Assembly (NCBI GenBank): GCA_003663025.1
Contig: QMZE01000003.1
Span: 1-48,991, forward strand
Reading direction: 5' to 3'
Length of the DNA stretch: 48,991 nucleotides
Source of the DNA: Archaeoglobales archaeon
GTDB taxonomy: Archaea; Halobacteriota; Archaeoglobi; Archaeoglobales; Archaeoglobaceae
Positions 35,568 through 45,022 of this stretch are shown piece by piece; positions within the stretch are counted from its first letter, which is position 1; each line of letters begins with the position of its first letter. Both the position numbers and the translations under genes were made by a program. The notes under the pieces were generated by a model. The model was not told the origin of the DNA. It saw nothing but the letters and a program-made list of their open reading frames with translations, and did not search any database.

Positions 35568-38428
35568 GGCACGTCCTCCAGATAGCTCACACCTCTGACG
35601 TCTGAAGCGGGATACCTCATCCATGCAGTCGGATTAGTCATGCTCGTTGAGTTACCGCACCCAAAGCGGTATTCAAGTTCTAATGTTTCATTCTCGCTCC
35701 CGAGGTAATCCAGTGCATCGCTCCAGACCTCCTCGAAGCTCGTACTGCTTCCTCTCTGCACCATCACAAATGGAACATTCGACAGATATGCGCATCCGTG
35801 CCAGAACTCAACGTTAAATCCCGAGTCGAGCATTTCAATATCGATTCTGTAAATATTACTTTTATTTGGATTTCCAACTTGGCTCATTTCACTGAAGGGC
35901 TTGACAACTGCACCGTAACCTTGTACACTCACATCGAAATAGAAGTAATCAGAAGTTGAACTCATGAGCTTTATCCTTATATTCCATGAATTCGATCCGC
36001 TAACGTAGTAGTCCATACCAAAATAGTCGTAGGCACTCCAGTCTCTGCCGCCTGGCGGGATCGTTAAGTGCAGTATCCAGCGCTCGTACCCTGCGCCTGG
36101 AGTGCTTGTGGAAGATACCCGTCTAGATGAATGCTCCCTCGTGTGTAGATAAGGATAGGAGCTATTCGTATCGGTATCGTAAGTATAGTCTCCGCTTCCT
36201 ATCTGCTCAAGGGAAGCCGTGAACCCTCCGCTGAGGATCGTCCTGCTTACTGTTTGGCCTCCAAAGATTACGAACACATCGCAGAACATGTAAGTGCCAC
36301 CGGTTTCGCACTTCAGCTCCGCTCCTAGCTTCCTCAGCCGATATCTGAGCTTCTCTTCGGCGAGGATCTCCCGCGTGTATGGCGAGGTTCCATACTCATG
36401 CTTGTAGTCGCTGTCTATGCTCGCTGAGTATTCCTTGAACTTCGTATAGAGAAATTCGACGCTCTTAGTACCGATCGTGGGTGCAACCTTGTCGATGGAG
36501 ACTGCCTGAGCCACTATCTTCTCAGTCGTTACGCTGTTGGCCGAGAGCTTTTCAGCCGTGACCGCACCCGCGTTGAGTTTCTCCGTGGTGACCGCTCCGG
36601 CTGATAATTTCTCGGTCGTAACTGCACCCGCACTCAAATGCTCGGTCTGGATCGCACCTGCGGATATCTTCTCAGCCGTGACGACATTTGCCGCTAGCTT
36701 CTCGGTCGTCACCGCCTCAGCGCTGAGGTGATCGGTTTGTATCGCGCCTGAGGCTATCTTTGATCCTTCTATTGACCCATCGTTTATTTTAGATCCGTCC
36801 AAGTCCGTGATATAGATATCTCCTATCGGAAACTTCGGAATGTAGCAGACGATACTACCGTCATAGAATCTGAGCTGATTTAGATCGCTCCTCCACCACA
36901 GCCTCCCCGCCACGAGAGCCGGATCTGAAGTCAGTCTATCAAGATTGATTTTTTCGGTGGTGATTGAGCTCGCCGCTATCTTCTCGGAGGTGACCGCTCC
37001 TGCGACCAGCTTCTCCGTGGTTATCGAGTTCGCAGCTATCTTCTCAGCCGTCACCGAGTTAGCCTTGAGCTTCGGCGTGGAGATGGAGTCGTCAGCTATT
37101 TTCGTCTCCGTTATCACGCCGTCAAGAAGCTGATCCGTTTCTTTTACGAGAGGCCTGTTCGATCCGTCAACGTAACTGGCACTCGTCTTCTTGTACGAAG
37201 ATCCGTCCTGAATATCGTCTATCGTTCCCTGAAGCTTGCCCAGTTCCGACGACGCTACGAATACCCACTCAGACCCGTTCCATCTGTAGAACTTGCCCTC
37301 GTCGCTCCTGTAGAAGATATCGCCAACTGATGGAGATGAGGGAAATGAGTTGCCTTCACCAGAGGTCTTCGCTATCTTGTCCCACGAGGAGCCGTTGTAC
37401 CTGAAGCACGTGTCTAAGTCGGTTCTGTAGAAGAGCTGACCGGGAGAGGGATTGGAGGGAAATGAAGTGCCTGATGGTACCTCCAGATGCGATGAGACTA
37501 TGTAGATGCCCAGCTCCTCCAAGTTCGAGAAGTGGTTCCTTATCCTGTCCATTATCGTCTTGTCCTTGGTCTCAAGCTCGACTTCCACCCGATCTATCTT
37601 CTTCGTTATTCGAGCTATTTTATAAGAGGATGACAGGCTCCTCGTCTCGTCGTAGACCGTGATCCTGTCTCCAGAGTTGAGATATGCTCCTTCGTCTATC
37701 ATCAGAATTATCTTACTGCTCGAAGCTTCGGTATTGAGCTCGCTGAGCTTCCTCTGGGCTATGTTCTGAAGCGTGGTCAGATCAGTGGCTTTCCTCTCGA
37801 AGAACACTTTAACCCTGTCGCCCGATCCGGCTTCGGCGACTATCTCATTCCCATCTCTGTCATATCCCCTGACTATCACCTTGTTGTAGATTCTGGCCCT
37901 GTTTATTTCGCGCTTGCCTATAGAGGTCGGAGATACCTCGCCTCTGTCTTCACCCTTGTCTCCTATGTTGAACTTACCGTCTGATGTCCAGAAGTCTTTG
38001 TTGAGGCAGTAGGCTAAGAATGTGGCGGCAATCCAACAATCAGTACTTATGAACTTGACCGATACGGAGTCGGATGGACACTCACCAGCGCTCACTCCAG
38101 CGCTTGCGCATATATCTGAAAGTATGGTGCTAGCTGGGGTATTCGTGTAGTCTCCCGAGTGTATCTTCCCGTCCATGCTGTAGTAAACGCTATCGTAGGC
38201 TATCGCCTTCAAGACCTGAGCTTCGTACTTCGCACCCGTGAGCGTACCTTCGAATACCGTTGTACCGTCGTATTTGATAACTACTGATCTATCAGATCCT
38301 ACCAGATCTCTATTATCGTCAGTATTAGGAAGACTAAATCGGGCATAGCGTATGCCGTCAAGCTCATCAACTATCTTATCAAGACGAGCATCTACAAGCT
38401 CACCGTCTATGTAGATCTCCCAGCTCAT
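35564..38428 (-). CDS. Tail hub/fibre protein with repeat-rich stalk
   Basis: 954 residues. The N-terminal 300 resemble a gp27-like tail hub or baseplate domain (GTLTGAKYEAQVLKAIAYD; NKVIVRGYDRDGNEI; INRARIYNKV). Next come two similar units, FPSNPSPGQLFYRTD and FPSSPSVGDIFYRSD. Then come two blocks of 10-residue repeats with the pattern AGAVTTEKLS, separated by a third unit (GRLWWRSD). The last 300 residues form a beta-rich receptor-binding or carbohydrate-binding domain. It is probably the host-recognition fibre at the tail tip. Start ATG overlaps the upstream stop. Confidence 0.82.
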   Translation of the reverse strand: MSWEIYIDGELVDARLDKIVDELDGIRYARFSLPNTDDNRDLVGSDRSVVIKYDGTTVFEGTLTGAKYEAQVLKAIAYDSVYYSMDGKIHSGDYTNTPASTILSDICASAGVSAGECPSDSVSVKFISTDCWIAATFLAYCLNKDFWTSDGKFNIGDKGEDRGEVSPTSIGKREINRARIYNKVIVRGYDRDGNEIVAEAGSGDRVKVFFERKATDLTTLQNIAQRKLSELNTEASSSKIILMIDEGAYLNSGDRITVYDETRSLSSSYKIARITKKIDRVEVELETKDKTIMDRIRNHFSNLEELGIYIVSSHLEVPSGTSFPSNPSPGQLFYRTDLDTCFRYNGSSWDKIAKTSGEGNSFPSSPSVGDIFYRSDEGKFYRWNGSEWVFVASSELGKLQGTIDDIQDGSSYKKTSASYVDGSNRPLVKETDQLLDGVITETKIADDSISTPKLKANSVTAEKIAANSITTEKLVAGAVTSEKIAASSITTEKINLDRLTSDPALVAGRLWWRSDLNQLRFYDGSIVCYIPKFPIGDIYITDLDGSKINDGSIEGSKIASGAIQTDHLSAEAVTTEKLAANVVTAEKISAGAIQTEHLSAGAVTTEKLSAGAVTTEKLNAGAVTAEKLSANSVTTEKIVAQAVSIDKVAPTIGTKSVEFLYTKFKEYSASIDSDYKHEYGTSPYTREILAEEKLRYRLRKLGAELKCETGGTYMFCDVFVIFGGQTVSRTILSGGFTASLEQIGSGDYTYDTDTNSSYPYLHTREHSSRRVSSTSTPGAGYERWILHLTIPPGGRDWSAYDYFGMDYYVSGSNSWNIRIKLMSSTSDYFYFDVSVQGYGAVVKPFSEMSQVGNPNKSNIYRIDIEMLDSGFNVEFWHGCAYLSNVPFVMVQRGSSTSFEEVWSDALDYLGSENETLELEYRFGCGNSTSMTNPTAWMRYPASDVRGVSYLEDVP
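36500..37110 (-). repeat. Coding repeats for the fibre stalk
   Basis: Two arrays of about 30-base units encode decapeptides of the form xAGAVTTEKL/I. The first array is around 36930-37110 and the second around 36500-36760, separated by a non-repeat insert. Length variation here would change fibre length. Confidence 0.85.
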
Positions 38429-41061
38429 CGCCTATACACCTTGTACCGCTTGGTGAATGTCCTCATCGCGTTGTGGGCTAGATCTTGGGGTAGTGACTCG
38501 CCGTTTCCAATTGGCACGATGAGGAAGTAGTCGACGTAGATCGAGTTTGTATTCGTAGTTCTCTTCCAAGCGTTAAAATTAACTTGATCACCAGACTCAT
38601 CATCTGTTAAATCGAAGACCACACTATAATATGCAAAAGAGCTTGTGAGTGTAAAGGTTGCAGTAGTCCTCTCTTCATTTAGAAATCTCGAATCGGTTGA
38701 GTTAAAGACTTCGACCCCTAAATCATTCGAAACTTGATTCGTATCTTTTGCTCTTACGAAAAGCAGATACCGTCCTTTTGGCAATTTATTTAAAATATCT
38801 GTTAGAGAAAACTGAATTTGTTCGTACTGCGCATCCAACAGTATCGAGTCTCCACTGTCATCTGTTTGTGTTGTATCGGTTGTAGCTCCGTTCATAAGCG
38901 TCGCATTCTCAGCTTCCTTGAAGAGATTGGAGACTTTGTTGAAAGGAACTAAAGCAAGGAAAGCTTTGTCAGACTCTGCGAAGTGAATCAGTAATCGGTA
39001 AGCCGAATCGAATTCCAAATCTCGCTTCTTATTATTCCCAGCAATAAGGAGACAAAGCTCCGAAGTAGTAAAAGCACATCCAAAATTGTCGTTATCGAGT
39101 AAATCTTGGAATGTAATTGATAATGCTTTATCGCCAACTATATCGTCGGCGTGAAACGCATAGTCCACAATGTAATTATTGAAGTGAAGTTTTCTTGAAG
39201 GATAATCGTTTTGTGCTTCCAGAAACTCAAAGTCTAATCGATACGAACCTCTTTTCAGCCTCAAGCCAATTTTCCGATCAGAATAACCTGTCTTAGGCGA
39301 GTAAAACGTCACGTATACTTCTTCGGTAGTTATACTCTCGACTTTTAAGTTTTCCCACCAATCATGCCCATACCACATAATCTTCCAAGGCCCAGCCCAT
39401 TCTCCATTCCAATAACTTGCGTATAAAATCGAGTCCGAGTTCTGGAATTTAACTCGAATTAATCCATTCTCAATTACGCAATCTCCCACGAACTGATGGT
39501 TCACGTCGAAGACTCTTTGCCAATCGCTCTCATCATCGCTTCCCATCGTATCATAGACCTTCACTTCGCCCCGGTCATTGCCTCCATCGAACTTCCACTC
39601 GCCGACCAAGCCGTCAGTCACTTCGCCTCCGTTGTACAGCGTTTGAATTTCGCTCTCGCTTAGTGCGCGGTTGTAAATGCGGACTTCATCAATGAGACCA
39701 TATCCATAGTCATCCCCTTGAGATTTGCATAAAACTAACGGATAACCTTCGAACACATCCAATTGTTCAAACGTATCCGTTCGTTGGGTATCGAGTTCTC
39801 CATTCACGAATGTTTTTATATCTCCGCTTCTAATGGAAATTGCAAAATGATACCATTTGTTCGCTTCATAGAATATTGAAGTCCAATAAATTTCTTTAGT
39901 TGGAGTGCAGAAACCCCAATAAATCTTCCCGTCATGCTCAAGTAAAATTCTTACTGTATAATTGCGAAAAACTACTCTGCTACCTTTATAAACATATAAT
40001 TTTTTATTCGTTGCGAAAGGATAGAACCACCCCACAAGAGTTACTTCATTAGGCGTTTGAATACTCGAAGAATCGACTATTTCTACATAATCATCCTCCC
40101 CATCAAACTCAAGGCACTTGCCGAACTTTCCATTCCTTCGCCATGTCGCTCCATGCACCGTTCCGTGATTCCCATTTCCTGAAGTATCCCATGCGCGTTT
40201 GAGTAGCTCCTCTCCCTCGCCTCTGTAAGCGTCGTCATCGAGATCGTATACAACCTTGAAGTCTGGATAGGTGACGCGGACGAAATCACTGCTGACGGTT
40301 CGGTTAGTTGTTTCCGCATTATGGAACAAGAAATGAACGTATCCGCTATCGAATAGCAAATCTAATTCAAACGGACTACCGGAGACTTCATCGCTTGATT
40401 CATTAATGCTTCCAGTTCCATCATGAAAGTAGAAGTGCGTATGGTTATGTCCACTTTTATTCTCTTCGAATTTAATGCGAAATGTTCCCTCCGAACTAGA
40501 GATCGTCGTCGTTGTTAACAGTTGAATCCAAGGTCCCGAAACTCTTTTATATATTTCGATCTCGTATTCTGTTGTCGTTGCAATTATTCTGAGCAGTATG
40601 GCATTCGAATGAGCATCCGGTGCTTCGTTGTTTTGATCCGAAATAACAAAGTCAAACCAAAATGAATCACTACTTGCGAGAGAAGGTAATTTTAAGTGAA
40701 CATCAATAATGGTCTCGTCGAGAAGAGGAATTTTCGATCGTGTTGAAATCCATCCTTTTCGAAAAGTTCCTCCAGAATCGCTTCTTCCCGTCAGCTCCAA
40801 GCTTCCCGATCCATTCAGCTTCGCCGTAAATTCTTGTATGCTTCCGTCATCGCCCTTCTTCCACATTCCCTCGAGTACTTCACCGACGAACTCATCACCT
40901 CCGAACAGTGGAACGATTACTTCAGCTCCGTCCTTGCCGTGTCTGTAGAAGTACCAATCAACTGGGATCTCTTGCGTTGAAGTTTTGATCCGGATATTCT
41001 TTGCCCCGGGGGGAAGCGCAATTTCGTAATTAGGCACTTTCCTCAGCCTCCAGATCTTCAT
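38425..41061 (-). CDS. LamG/concanavalin-like tail adhesin
   Basis: 878 residues from ATG 41061. The N-terminus (YEIALPPGAKNIRI; DWYFYRHG) looks like a DUF2341-type start. A LamG/jelly-roll module follows, with WDTSGNGNHGTVHGATW, CLEFDGEDDYVEI and IYNRALSESEIQTLYNGG. The middle and C-terminus are beta-rich carbohydrate-binding-like. Codon use in about 38.55-40.8 kb shifts to CGA, ATT and AAA, and it is more AT-rich than neighbouring genes, so much of this gene was probably acquired. Likely binds glycans on the host surface. Confidence 0.8.
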   Translation of the reverse strand: MKIWRLRKVPNYEIALPPGAKNIRIKTSTQEIPVDWYFYRHGKDGAEVIVPLFGGDEFVGEVLEGMWKKGDDGSIQEFTAKLNGSGSLELTGRSDSGGTFRKGWISTRSKIPLLDETIIDVHLKLPSLASSDSFWFDFVISDQNNEAPDAHSNAILLRIIATTTEYEIEIYKRVSGPWIQLLTTTTISSSEGTFRIKFEENKSGHNHTHFYFHDGTGSINESSDEVSGSPFELDLLFDSGYVHFLFHNAETTNRTVSSDFVRVTYPDFKVVYDLDDDAYRGEGEELLKRAWDTSGNGNHGTVHGATWRRNGKFGKCLEFDGEDDYVEIVDSSSIQTPNEVTLVGWFYPFATNKKLYVYKGSRVVFRNYTVRILLEHDGKIYWGFCTPTKEIYWTSIFYEANKWYHFAISIRSGDIKTFVNGELDTQRTDTFEQLDVFEGYPLVLCKSQGDDYGYGLIDEVRIYNRALSESEIQTLYNGGEVTDGLVGEWKFDGGNDRGEVKVYDTMGSDDESDWQRVFDVNHQFVGDCVIENGLIRVKFQNSDSILYASYWNGEWAGPWKIMWYGHDWWENLKVESITTEEVYVTFYSPKTGYSDRKIGLRLKRGSYRLDFEFLEAQNDYPSRKLHFNNYIVDYAFHADDIVGDKALSITFQDLLDNDNFGCAFTTSELCLLIAGNNKKRDLEFDSAYRLLIHFAESDKAFLALVPFNKVSNLFKEAENATLMNGATTDTTQTDDSGDSILLDAQYEQIQFSLTDILNKLPKGRYLLFVRAKDTNQVSNDLGVEVFNSTDSRFLNEERTTATFTLTSSFAYYSVVFDLTDDESGDQVNFNAWKRTTNTNSIYVDYFLIVPIGNGESLPQDLAHNAMRTFTKRYKVYRR

Positions 41062-41281
41062 TTAGAGGCACGTACTCGTCAGCTAAGTCAGCGAACAGTT
41101 CAGTCCTCTTCTTGTTCACCACCTTCTTCACGTAGCTGAGGAAAGCTTCTCTGTCCTCGAATGACAGAAGCTCGTCAACCGTCTTCTTGATGGTCAGCCG
41201 GTGTATCTTGCCTCTGAAGTCGAACTCCACCTCGAATACCACCGTATCGCCCTCTCTTCCTATACCTACTATCTTTATCAC
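41030..41281 (-). CDS. Small tail protein
   Basis: 83 residues from GTG 41281, with GAGGTGG upstream. Beta-rich start (MIKIVGIGREGDTVVFEVEF) and an acidic end. It overlaps the adhesin gene by 32 bases. Likely a tail assembly component. Confidence 0.7.
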   Translation of the reverse strand: MIKIVGIGREGDTVVFEVEFDFRGKIHRLTIKKTVDELLSFEDREAFLSYVKKVVNKKRTELFADLADEYVPLNEDLEAEESA

Positions 41282-41291
41282 CTACACCACC

Positions 41292-41702
41292 TCATATATT
41301 CCAATCATTCGTTACCTTGCTTAAATTAGTTACCCTGTAGCCCTGGGTATGAGAGCCAAGACCGCCGTATAAGTACAGCTCAACTTTGACCAGCTTGTAG
41401 CCCGGTGGTCCACCTCTCTTGTCCTCAGATATTGCGCTGATGAAGTAGAAGCCATCGTACTCGGTATCATCACTTACTACTCTGATCGGCTGAACCAGTG
41501 TATTCCTCTCAAGCTCCATAAGCTCAACTGAAGTGGTCTCTGACAGGTGAGCTTCGAGGGACAGGACTAGCGGTTTAGATCCCAAGGAGTAGATGAACGG
41601 GTTCTGGTTTACTATCGGGATCGACTTGAGCGACTGAGAGCTCTTCCTCGACACCTTCCGGGGATTCCTGTCAAGCTCTATTGATCCCAGATGCCAGGTC
41701 AT
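41292..41702 (-). CDS. Distal tail protein-like
   Basis: 136 residues from ATG 41702, overlapping the tape-measure stop. Mostly beta (KPLVLSLEAHLSETTSVELM; YDGFYFISAISEDK), resembling small distal tail or baseplate proteins found directly after the tape measure gene. Assigned mainly by position. Confidence 0.66.
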   Translation of the reverse strand: MTWHLGSIELDRNPRKVSRKSSQSLKSIPIVNQNPFIYSLGSKPLVLSLEAHLSETTSVELMELERNTLVQPIRVVSDDTEYDGFYFISAISEDKRGGPPGYKLVKVELYLYGGLGSHTQGYRVTNLSKVTNDWNI

Positions 41703-43417
41703 CCCATCACCTCCCTCACCGCTTCACTTATCGCATCCGTAACAGCATCGCTGACTTCATCCAGATCCATAGAGCTCGATATAGACTCGATGGTTATGGG
41801 AGCTGAGATCGAAATGTATTGAATGGGAGACGCGGATGGTGAAGCCACAGTTCGCGGCGTGATGCTGGCTCCTATGCTCAGATCAGCCCTGCTGAACACA
41901 TTCTGAGCCTCGCGCACGCTCTCGATTGCGCAAGACAGATCCCGAGCTATCGTCTTGCCAATCGAGTGCTCATAGAGCTCTGAAACTGTGTTGCCAAGCT
42001 CCCTCTGGCTCCTCCTGAACTCGTCCGTCTTGCTGATTATTCCTCCAAACAAGTTCATGACCGAAGATGCAAAGCCCAGAAAGCCCTTCTTCAAGCTCTC
42101 TATCCAGTCCAAGAACCCCCTGAACGCGTTCTGGATCGCACCGACGGCTCCCAGCACGGCGTTCTTTATCGTCTCCCATGCTTTGTTAACGGCTTTCCTG
42201 AAGTTCTCGTTCGTGTTGTAGAGGTAGACGAGAGCCCCGACTACAGCCATAATAGCCACAACAACCGCGACCATAGGATGAGCCGCTAAGAATGAGAACG
42301 CACTCCCGAGAGCCCCCACAGCCCGCACGATTCCTGACTTAATAAAGCTCCCCAGCTTTGAAAGTGCTCCCGCAACACTTGATAGGCCCGACCTGAATGG
42401 ACCTTTGAAGAAGTTGATCAGCCCGCCTACACCGCCTCTCAGGAAGTCAAACGCAGTCTTCAAAGCACTTATGGGATGCCTCAGAACGCCCAGGATCTTG
42501 GGCAGGTGGGAAATCACACTTCCGAACAGCTGAAGCAAGGGAGTGACAAAGTAGAGAGCCGTGCCCAAGCCCATGAGCAGGGGTGCGAGGGGAGCGAATG
42601 CGCCTGCGAGCTTTGCCAGAAACGGGACGAAGGGCTTCAGAATGCCGAGCACGGCTTGGTAGACGGGTATCGAATCCCTCAAGCCCTGGATGACGGGCGG
42701 GATAGCCGAAACAGCGATTTCCTTCAGGGTGGGCAGGAACCCAACAAATACGCTGAGGAGCTCGTTAAGAGCCGGAAGAACGGTCTCCCTGACGATGGGC
42801 GCGAGGCCCCGCAATAAATCACCGAGCTTGTAGAAGAGCTCGGCAAGAGGCTCGCCCGCCTGAACGACCAGGCCTATGAGAGCGGACTGAAAGTAAAGGA
42901 ATGCACCCTGAACTTTCGGCCCCTGCTCGGCTAATCCTTCTAAGGTCTCCTGAAGGTACTCCTGGCGCTCACCCGTTAGCTGACCTGCAACCGCCAGGAG
43001 ACCCATCGAGGTCGCAACTGTGTCCAGAGACCTCTCCCAATTGGTCAGGGTGTTAATCGCAAAATTGACAGGCTTGACCATCCACCTCATGACAATCCTG
43101 CCCATCATCATCAGACGGTATGCCATCCATGAGAGGCGCCATCCCAATATACTGATCCGTTTCCCAAGATTCTCAAATCCCCTGCTGGTTGATGCAGTTG
43201 CCTCTTCCGTCTCCTTGGAGGCGCGCTTCGTCCTCAGAAGCTGGTCGTGGACAGCTCCAAAACCGTAGATAAGAGTCTTCTGAATGTTCTGGGCAGTTTG
43301 ACCAAGCGTTTCGAGATTCGCCCTGATCGCATTTAGCTGGCTGACTAGCTTCTCCCCTACCTCCTTGTTCTGTTCAAGCCACCTTACTATTACTTCTATT
43401 CTCCTTTCCTCAGACAT
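41699..43417 (-). CDS. Tail tape measure protein
   Basis: About 572 residues from ATG 43417, which overlaps the stop of the small gene upstream; GTG 43435 is the longer alternative. The N-terminal third is coiled coil (VSQLNAIRANLETLGQTAQN). The middle is rich in hydrophobic helices typical of tape measures (VAVVVAIMAVVGALVYLY), and the C-terminus is helical. At about 1.5 angstrom per residue, the tail would be roughly 85 nm long if the family rule holds. Its place between chaperones and distal tail genes supports the call. Confidence 0.85.
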   Translation of the reverse strand: MSEERRIEVIVRWLEQNKEVGEKLVSQLNAIRANLETLGQTAQNIQKTLIYGFGAVHDQLLRTKRASKETEEATASTSRGFENLGKRISILGWRLSWMAYRLMMMGRIVMRWMVKPVNFAINTLTNWERSLDTVATSMGLLAVAGQLTGERQEYLQETLEGLAEQGPKVQGAFLYFQSALIGLVVQAGEPLAELFYKLGDLLRGLAPIVRETVLPALNELLSVFVGFLPTLKEIAVSAIPPVIQGLRDSIPVYQAVLGILKPFVPFLAKLAGAFAPLAPLLMGLGTALYFVTPLLQLFGSVISHLPKILGVLRHPISALKTAFDFLRGGVGGLINFFKGPFRSGLSSVAGALSKLGSFIKSGIVRAVGALGSAFSFLAAHPMVAVVVAIMAVVGALVYLYNTNENFRKAVNKAWETIKNAVLGAVGAIQNAFRGFLDWIESLKKGFLGFASSVMNLFGGIISKTDEFRRSQRELGNTVSELYEHSIGKTIARDLSCAIESVREAQNVFSRADLSIGASITPRTVASPSASPIQYISISAPITIESISSSMDLDEVSDAVTDAISEAVREVMG

Positions 43418-43580
43418 AGACCCCCATCCTCGCACGCGATCTCCTGATCAGCTCTCTGGTGCTAGTCGGCTCGGTTGCCTCGGCCTTCGATAGCACCACG
43501 GCATCGAAGAGGAGGCGCTCTATCGGAGTCCCTTCGTACTCAACGAGATCCGAAGGCCTAATGCCGAGCAGTACGCTCAT
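43410..43580 (-). CDS. Small gene between tail chaperone and tape measure (gpT-like position)
   Basis: 56 residues (MSVLLGIRPSDLVEYEGTPI...) from ATG 43580, which starts one base after the previous stop and ends by overlapping the tape-measure ATG. In many phages this place holds the second tail assembly chaperone made by frameshifting. Here it looks like a separate coupled gene instead. SD GGAAGG precedes it. Confidence 0.65.
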   Translation of the reverse strand: MSVLLGIRPSDLVEYEGTPIERLLFDAVVLSKAEATEPTSTRELIRRSRARMGVYV

Positions 43581-43581
43581 G

Positions 43582-43983
43582 TTAGCTACGAGCCTTCCGA
43601 GAGGCCCATCTGCGAAAGGACTTCGGGAGCTTCTCAGCCAGATTGCTTATTCCGCTGAAGTCCATTATCTCGAATATCAGGGCTATCTTGTCGCCTGTTC
43701 TTATCTCGTCGACTGACAACGCGTCTTCAGACGGTTCACCAGCCACGATTTTAGGCTCTTCTACTCCAGCTGGCAGGAGCACTCTTGCGAGCTCGGGCAA
43801 GTACTCAACCGCATTCTGAGCACTCACCTGTCCAGCAGGCATCCTCGCGTAGAGCTTCTGAAGCTCACCGAACGTCACTATGTCTATCTCCCGTATTTTG
43901 AAGACCGCGCCTGACGGAGTCTCGACCACCTTAGTGCGCGGGGACTTCCTCCTGTACTCGGACGGTGAGGTTATCCTTTTCAT
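43582..43983 (-). CDS. Tail assembly chaperone (gpG-like)
   Basis: 133 residues from ATG 43983, SD GGAG. Position between tail tube and tape measure, size, and a helical acidic middle fit tail assembly chaperones. Sequence pattern GAVFKIREIDIVTFGELQKL is typical of proteins that accompany the tape measure. No strong catalytic motif. Confidence 0.72.
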   Translation of the reverse strand: MKRITSPSEYRRKSPRTKVVETPSGAVFKIREIDIVTFGELQKLYARMPAGQVSAQNAVEYLPELARVLLPAGVEEPKIVAGEPSEDALSVDEIRTGDKIALIFEIMDFSGISNLAEKLPKSFRRWASRKARS

Positions 43984-43995
43984 TCACTCCGCCTC

Positions 43996-44973
43996 TCATG
44001 GAGATGACTTGGTATTGACGACCTCGACCTGTATCGCATATCCGCTCGCGCTGTCGCGCAGAGCCTCGAATCCAAGCCTCTGGACTATCCTTGATCTCCT
44101 GTCAAAGTTCGCATTCGAGGTATCAAGACTGCACTTGGGAAGCGTTATAGCTAGCTTGTAGTTCTCGTACCCAGATGTGCCAGAGCCCGTGAGTCCTCCT
44201 GTTGCTGTGAGCTCTATCTTGACCGTATTGGGTGTCTCAGAAGGTTCAGTTGCGGATAAAGACCCGTAGAACAGCTTGTAGTAGTCCCACGAGGTAAAAG
44301 CTATGTCCATCTCTCCGGTTATCTCTCCTCCCTCAAGCCTCAGGGCTGGCAAGAACATGTCGTTCAGTACAAATGCATCGTCCGGTATGCTGTTCGAAAT
44401 ATCGAGCCTGAAAGCTTCGACCGTGGCTACTACTGAATCCTCAATTTCGACAGAGGAGTTGTTGAATGGCAGAGGCGATATGTTAGCGAAAGACGGAGTA
44501 GTACTTGATGGAGATATCAGCTCCTCCTTAGCGCCGAGTATTCCTATCGTGGCAGTTAGAGGAGACCCCGCTTCTGCCTCCAGCCTCATGGAAAGTATGC
44601 CGACACCGCTTATCTGCCTCGAGTAGTCGCTTGGAGACTCAGGGAATATTTCGAGTGTGTAGGAGGGCAGTGAGTTAGCTGGTGTGAATGTATGTTTGTA
44701 TGCGGTGACTTCTCCGTCGTTCTCGGTCGATACGCTCCCCAGCAGTCCTTCAAGGAATTTAGTTATGCTCTGTGCGTCCACGTAGAGGTTGATATCACCG
44801 CTCTCTTTGAAACCTCCCGGAATCTTGTCCCTTGCAAATCTGTACCCAGCCTCTTCGAGCTTCACCCTGTCCCAGTCTGGTGCTACGCTTTCGCTTATTA
44901 TGTTAATGTATTCGGATGGGCTCACGGCAGTTCTGTACGTCGATTCTTTACCTATCCCGAGGAATCTTACCAT
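43996..44973 (-). CDS. Major tail tube protein
   Basis: 325 residues from ATG 44973, SD AGGGAGG. It begins MVRFLGIGKESTYRTAVSPS, a pattern found at the start of many tail tube proteins, followed by KIPGGFKESGDINLYVDAQS and beta-rich segments. An extra Ig-like region may lie at the C-terminus. It polymerises as hexameric rings to form the tail tube of a siphovirus-like particle; no contractile sheath gene was seen. Confidence 0.84.
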   Translation of the reverse strand: MVRFLGIGKESTYRTAVSPSEYINIISESVAPDWDRVKLEEAGYRFARDKIPGGFKESGDINLYVDAQSITKFLEGLLGSVSTENDGEVTAYKHTFTPANSLPSYTLEIFPESPSDYSRQISGVGILSMRLEAEAGSPLTATIGILGAKEELISPSSTTPSFANISPLPFNNSSVEIEDSVVATVEAFRLDISNSIPDDAFVLNDMFLPALRLEGGEITGEMDIAFTSWDYYKLFYGSLSATEPSETPNTVKIELTATGGLTGSGTSGYENYKLAITLPKCSLDTSNANFDRRSRIVQRLGFEALRDSASGYAIQVEVVNTKSSP

Positions 44974-45022
44974 CTCTCATCCTCCCTACCAGCCATCCCG
45001 TCTTGCGAGACGGCTTGGCGAG

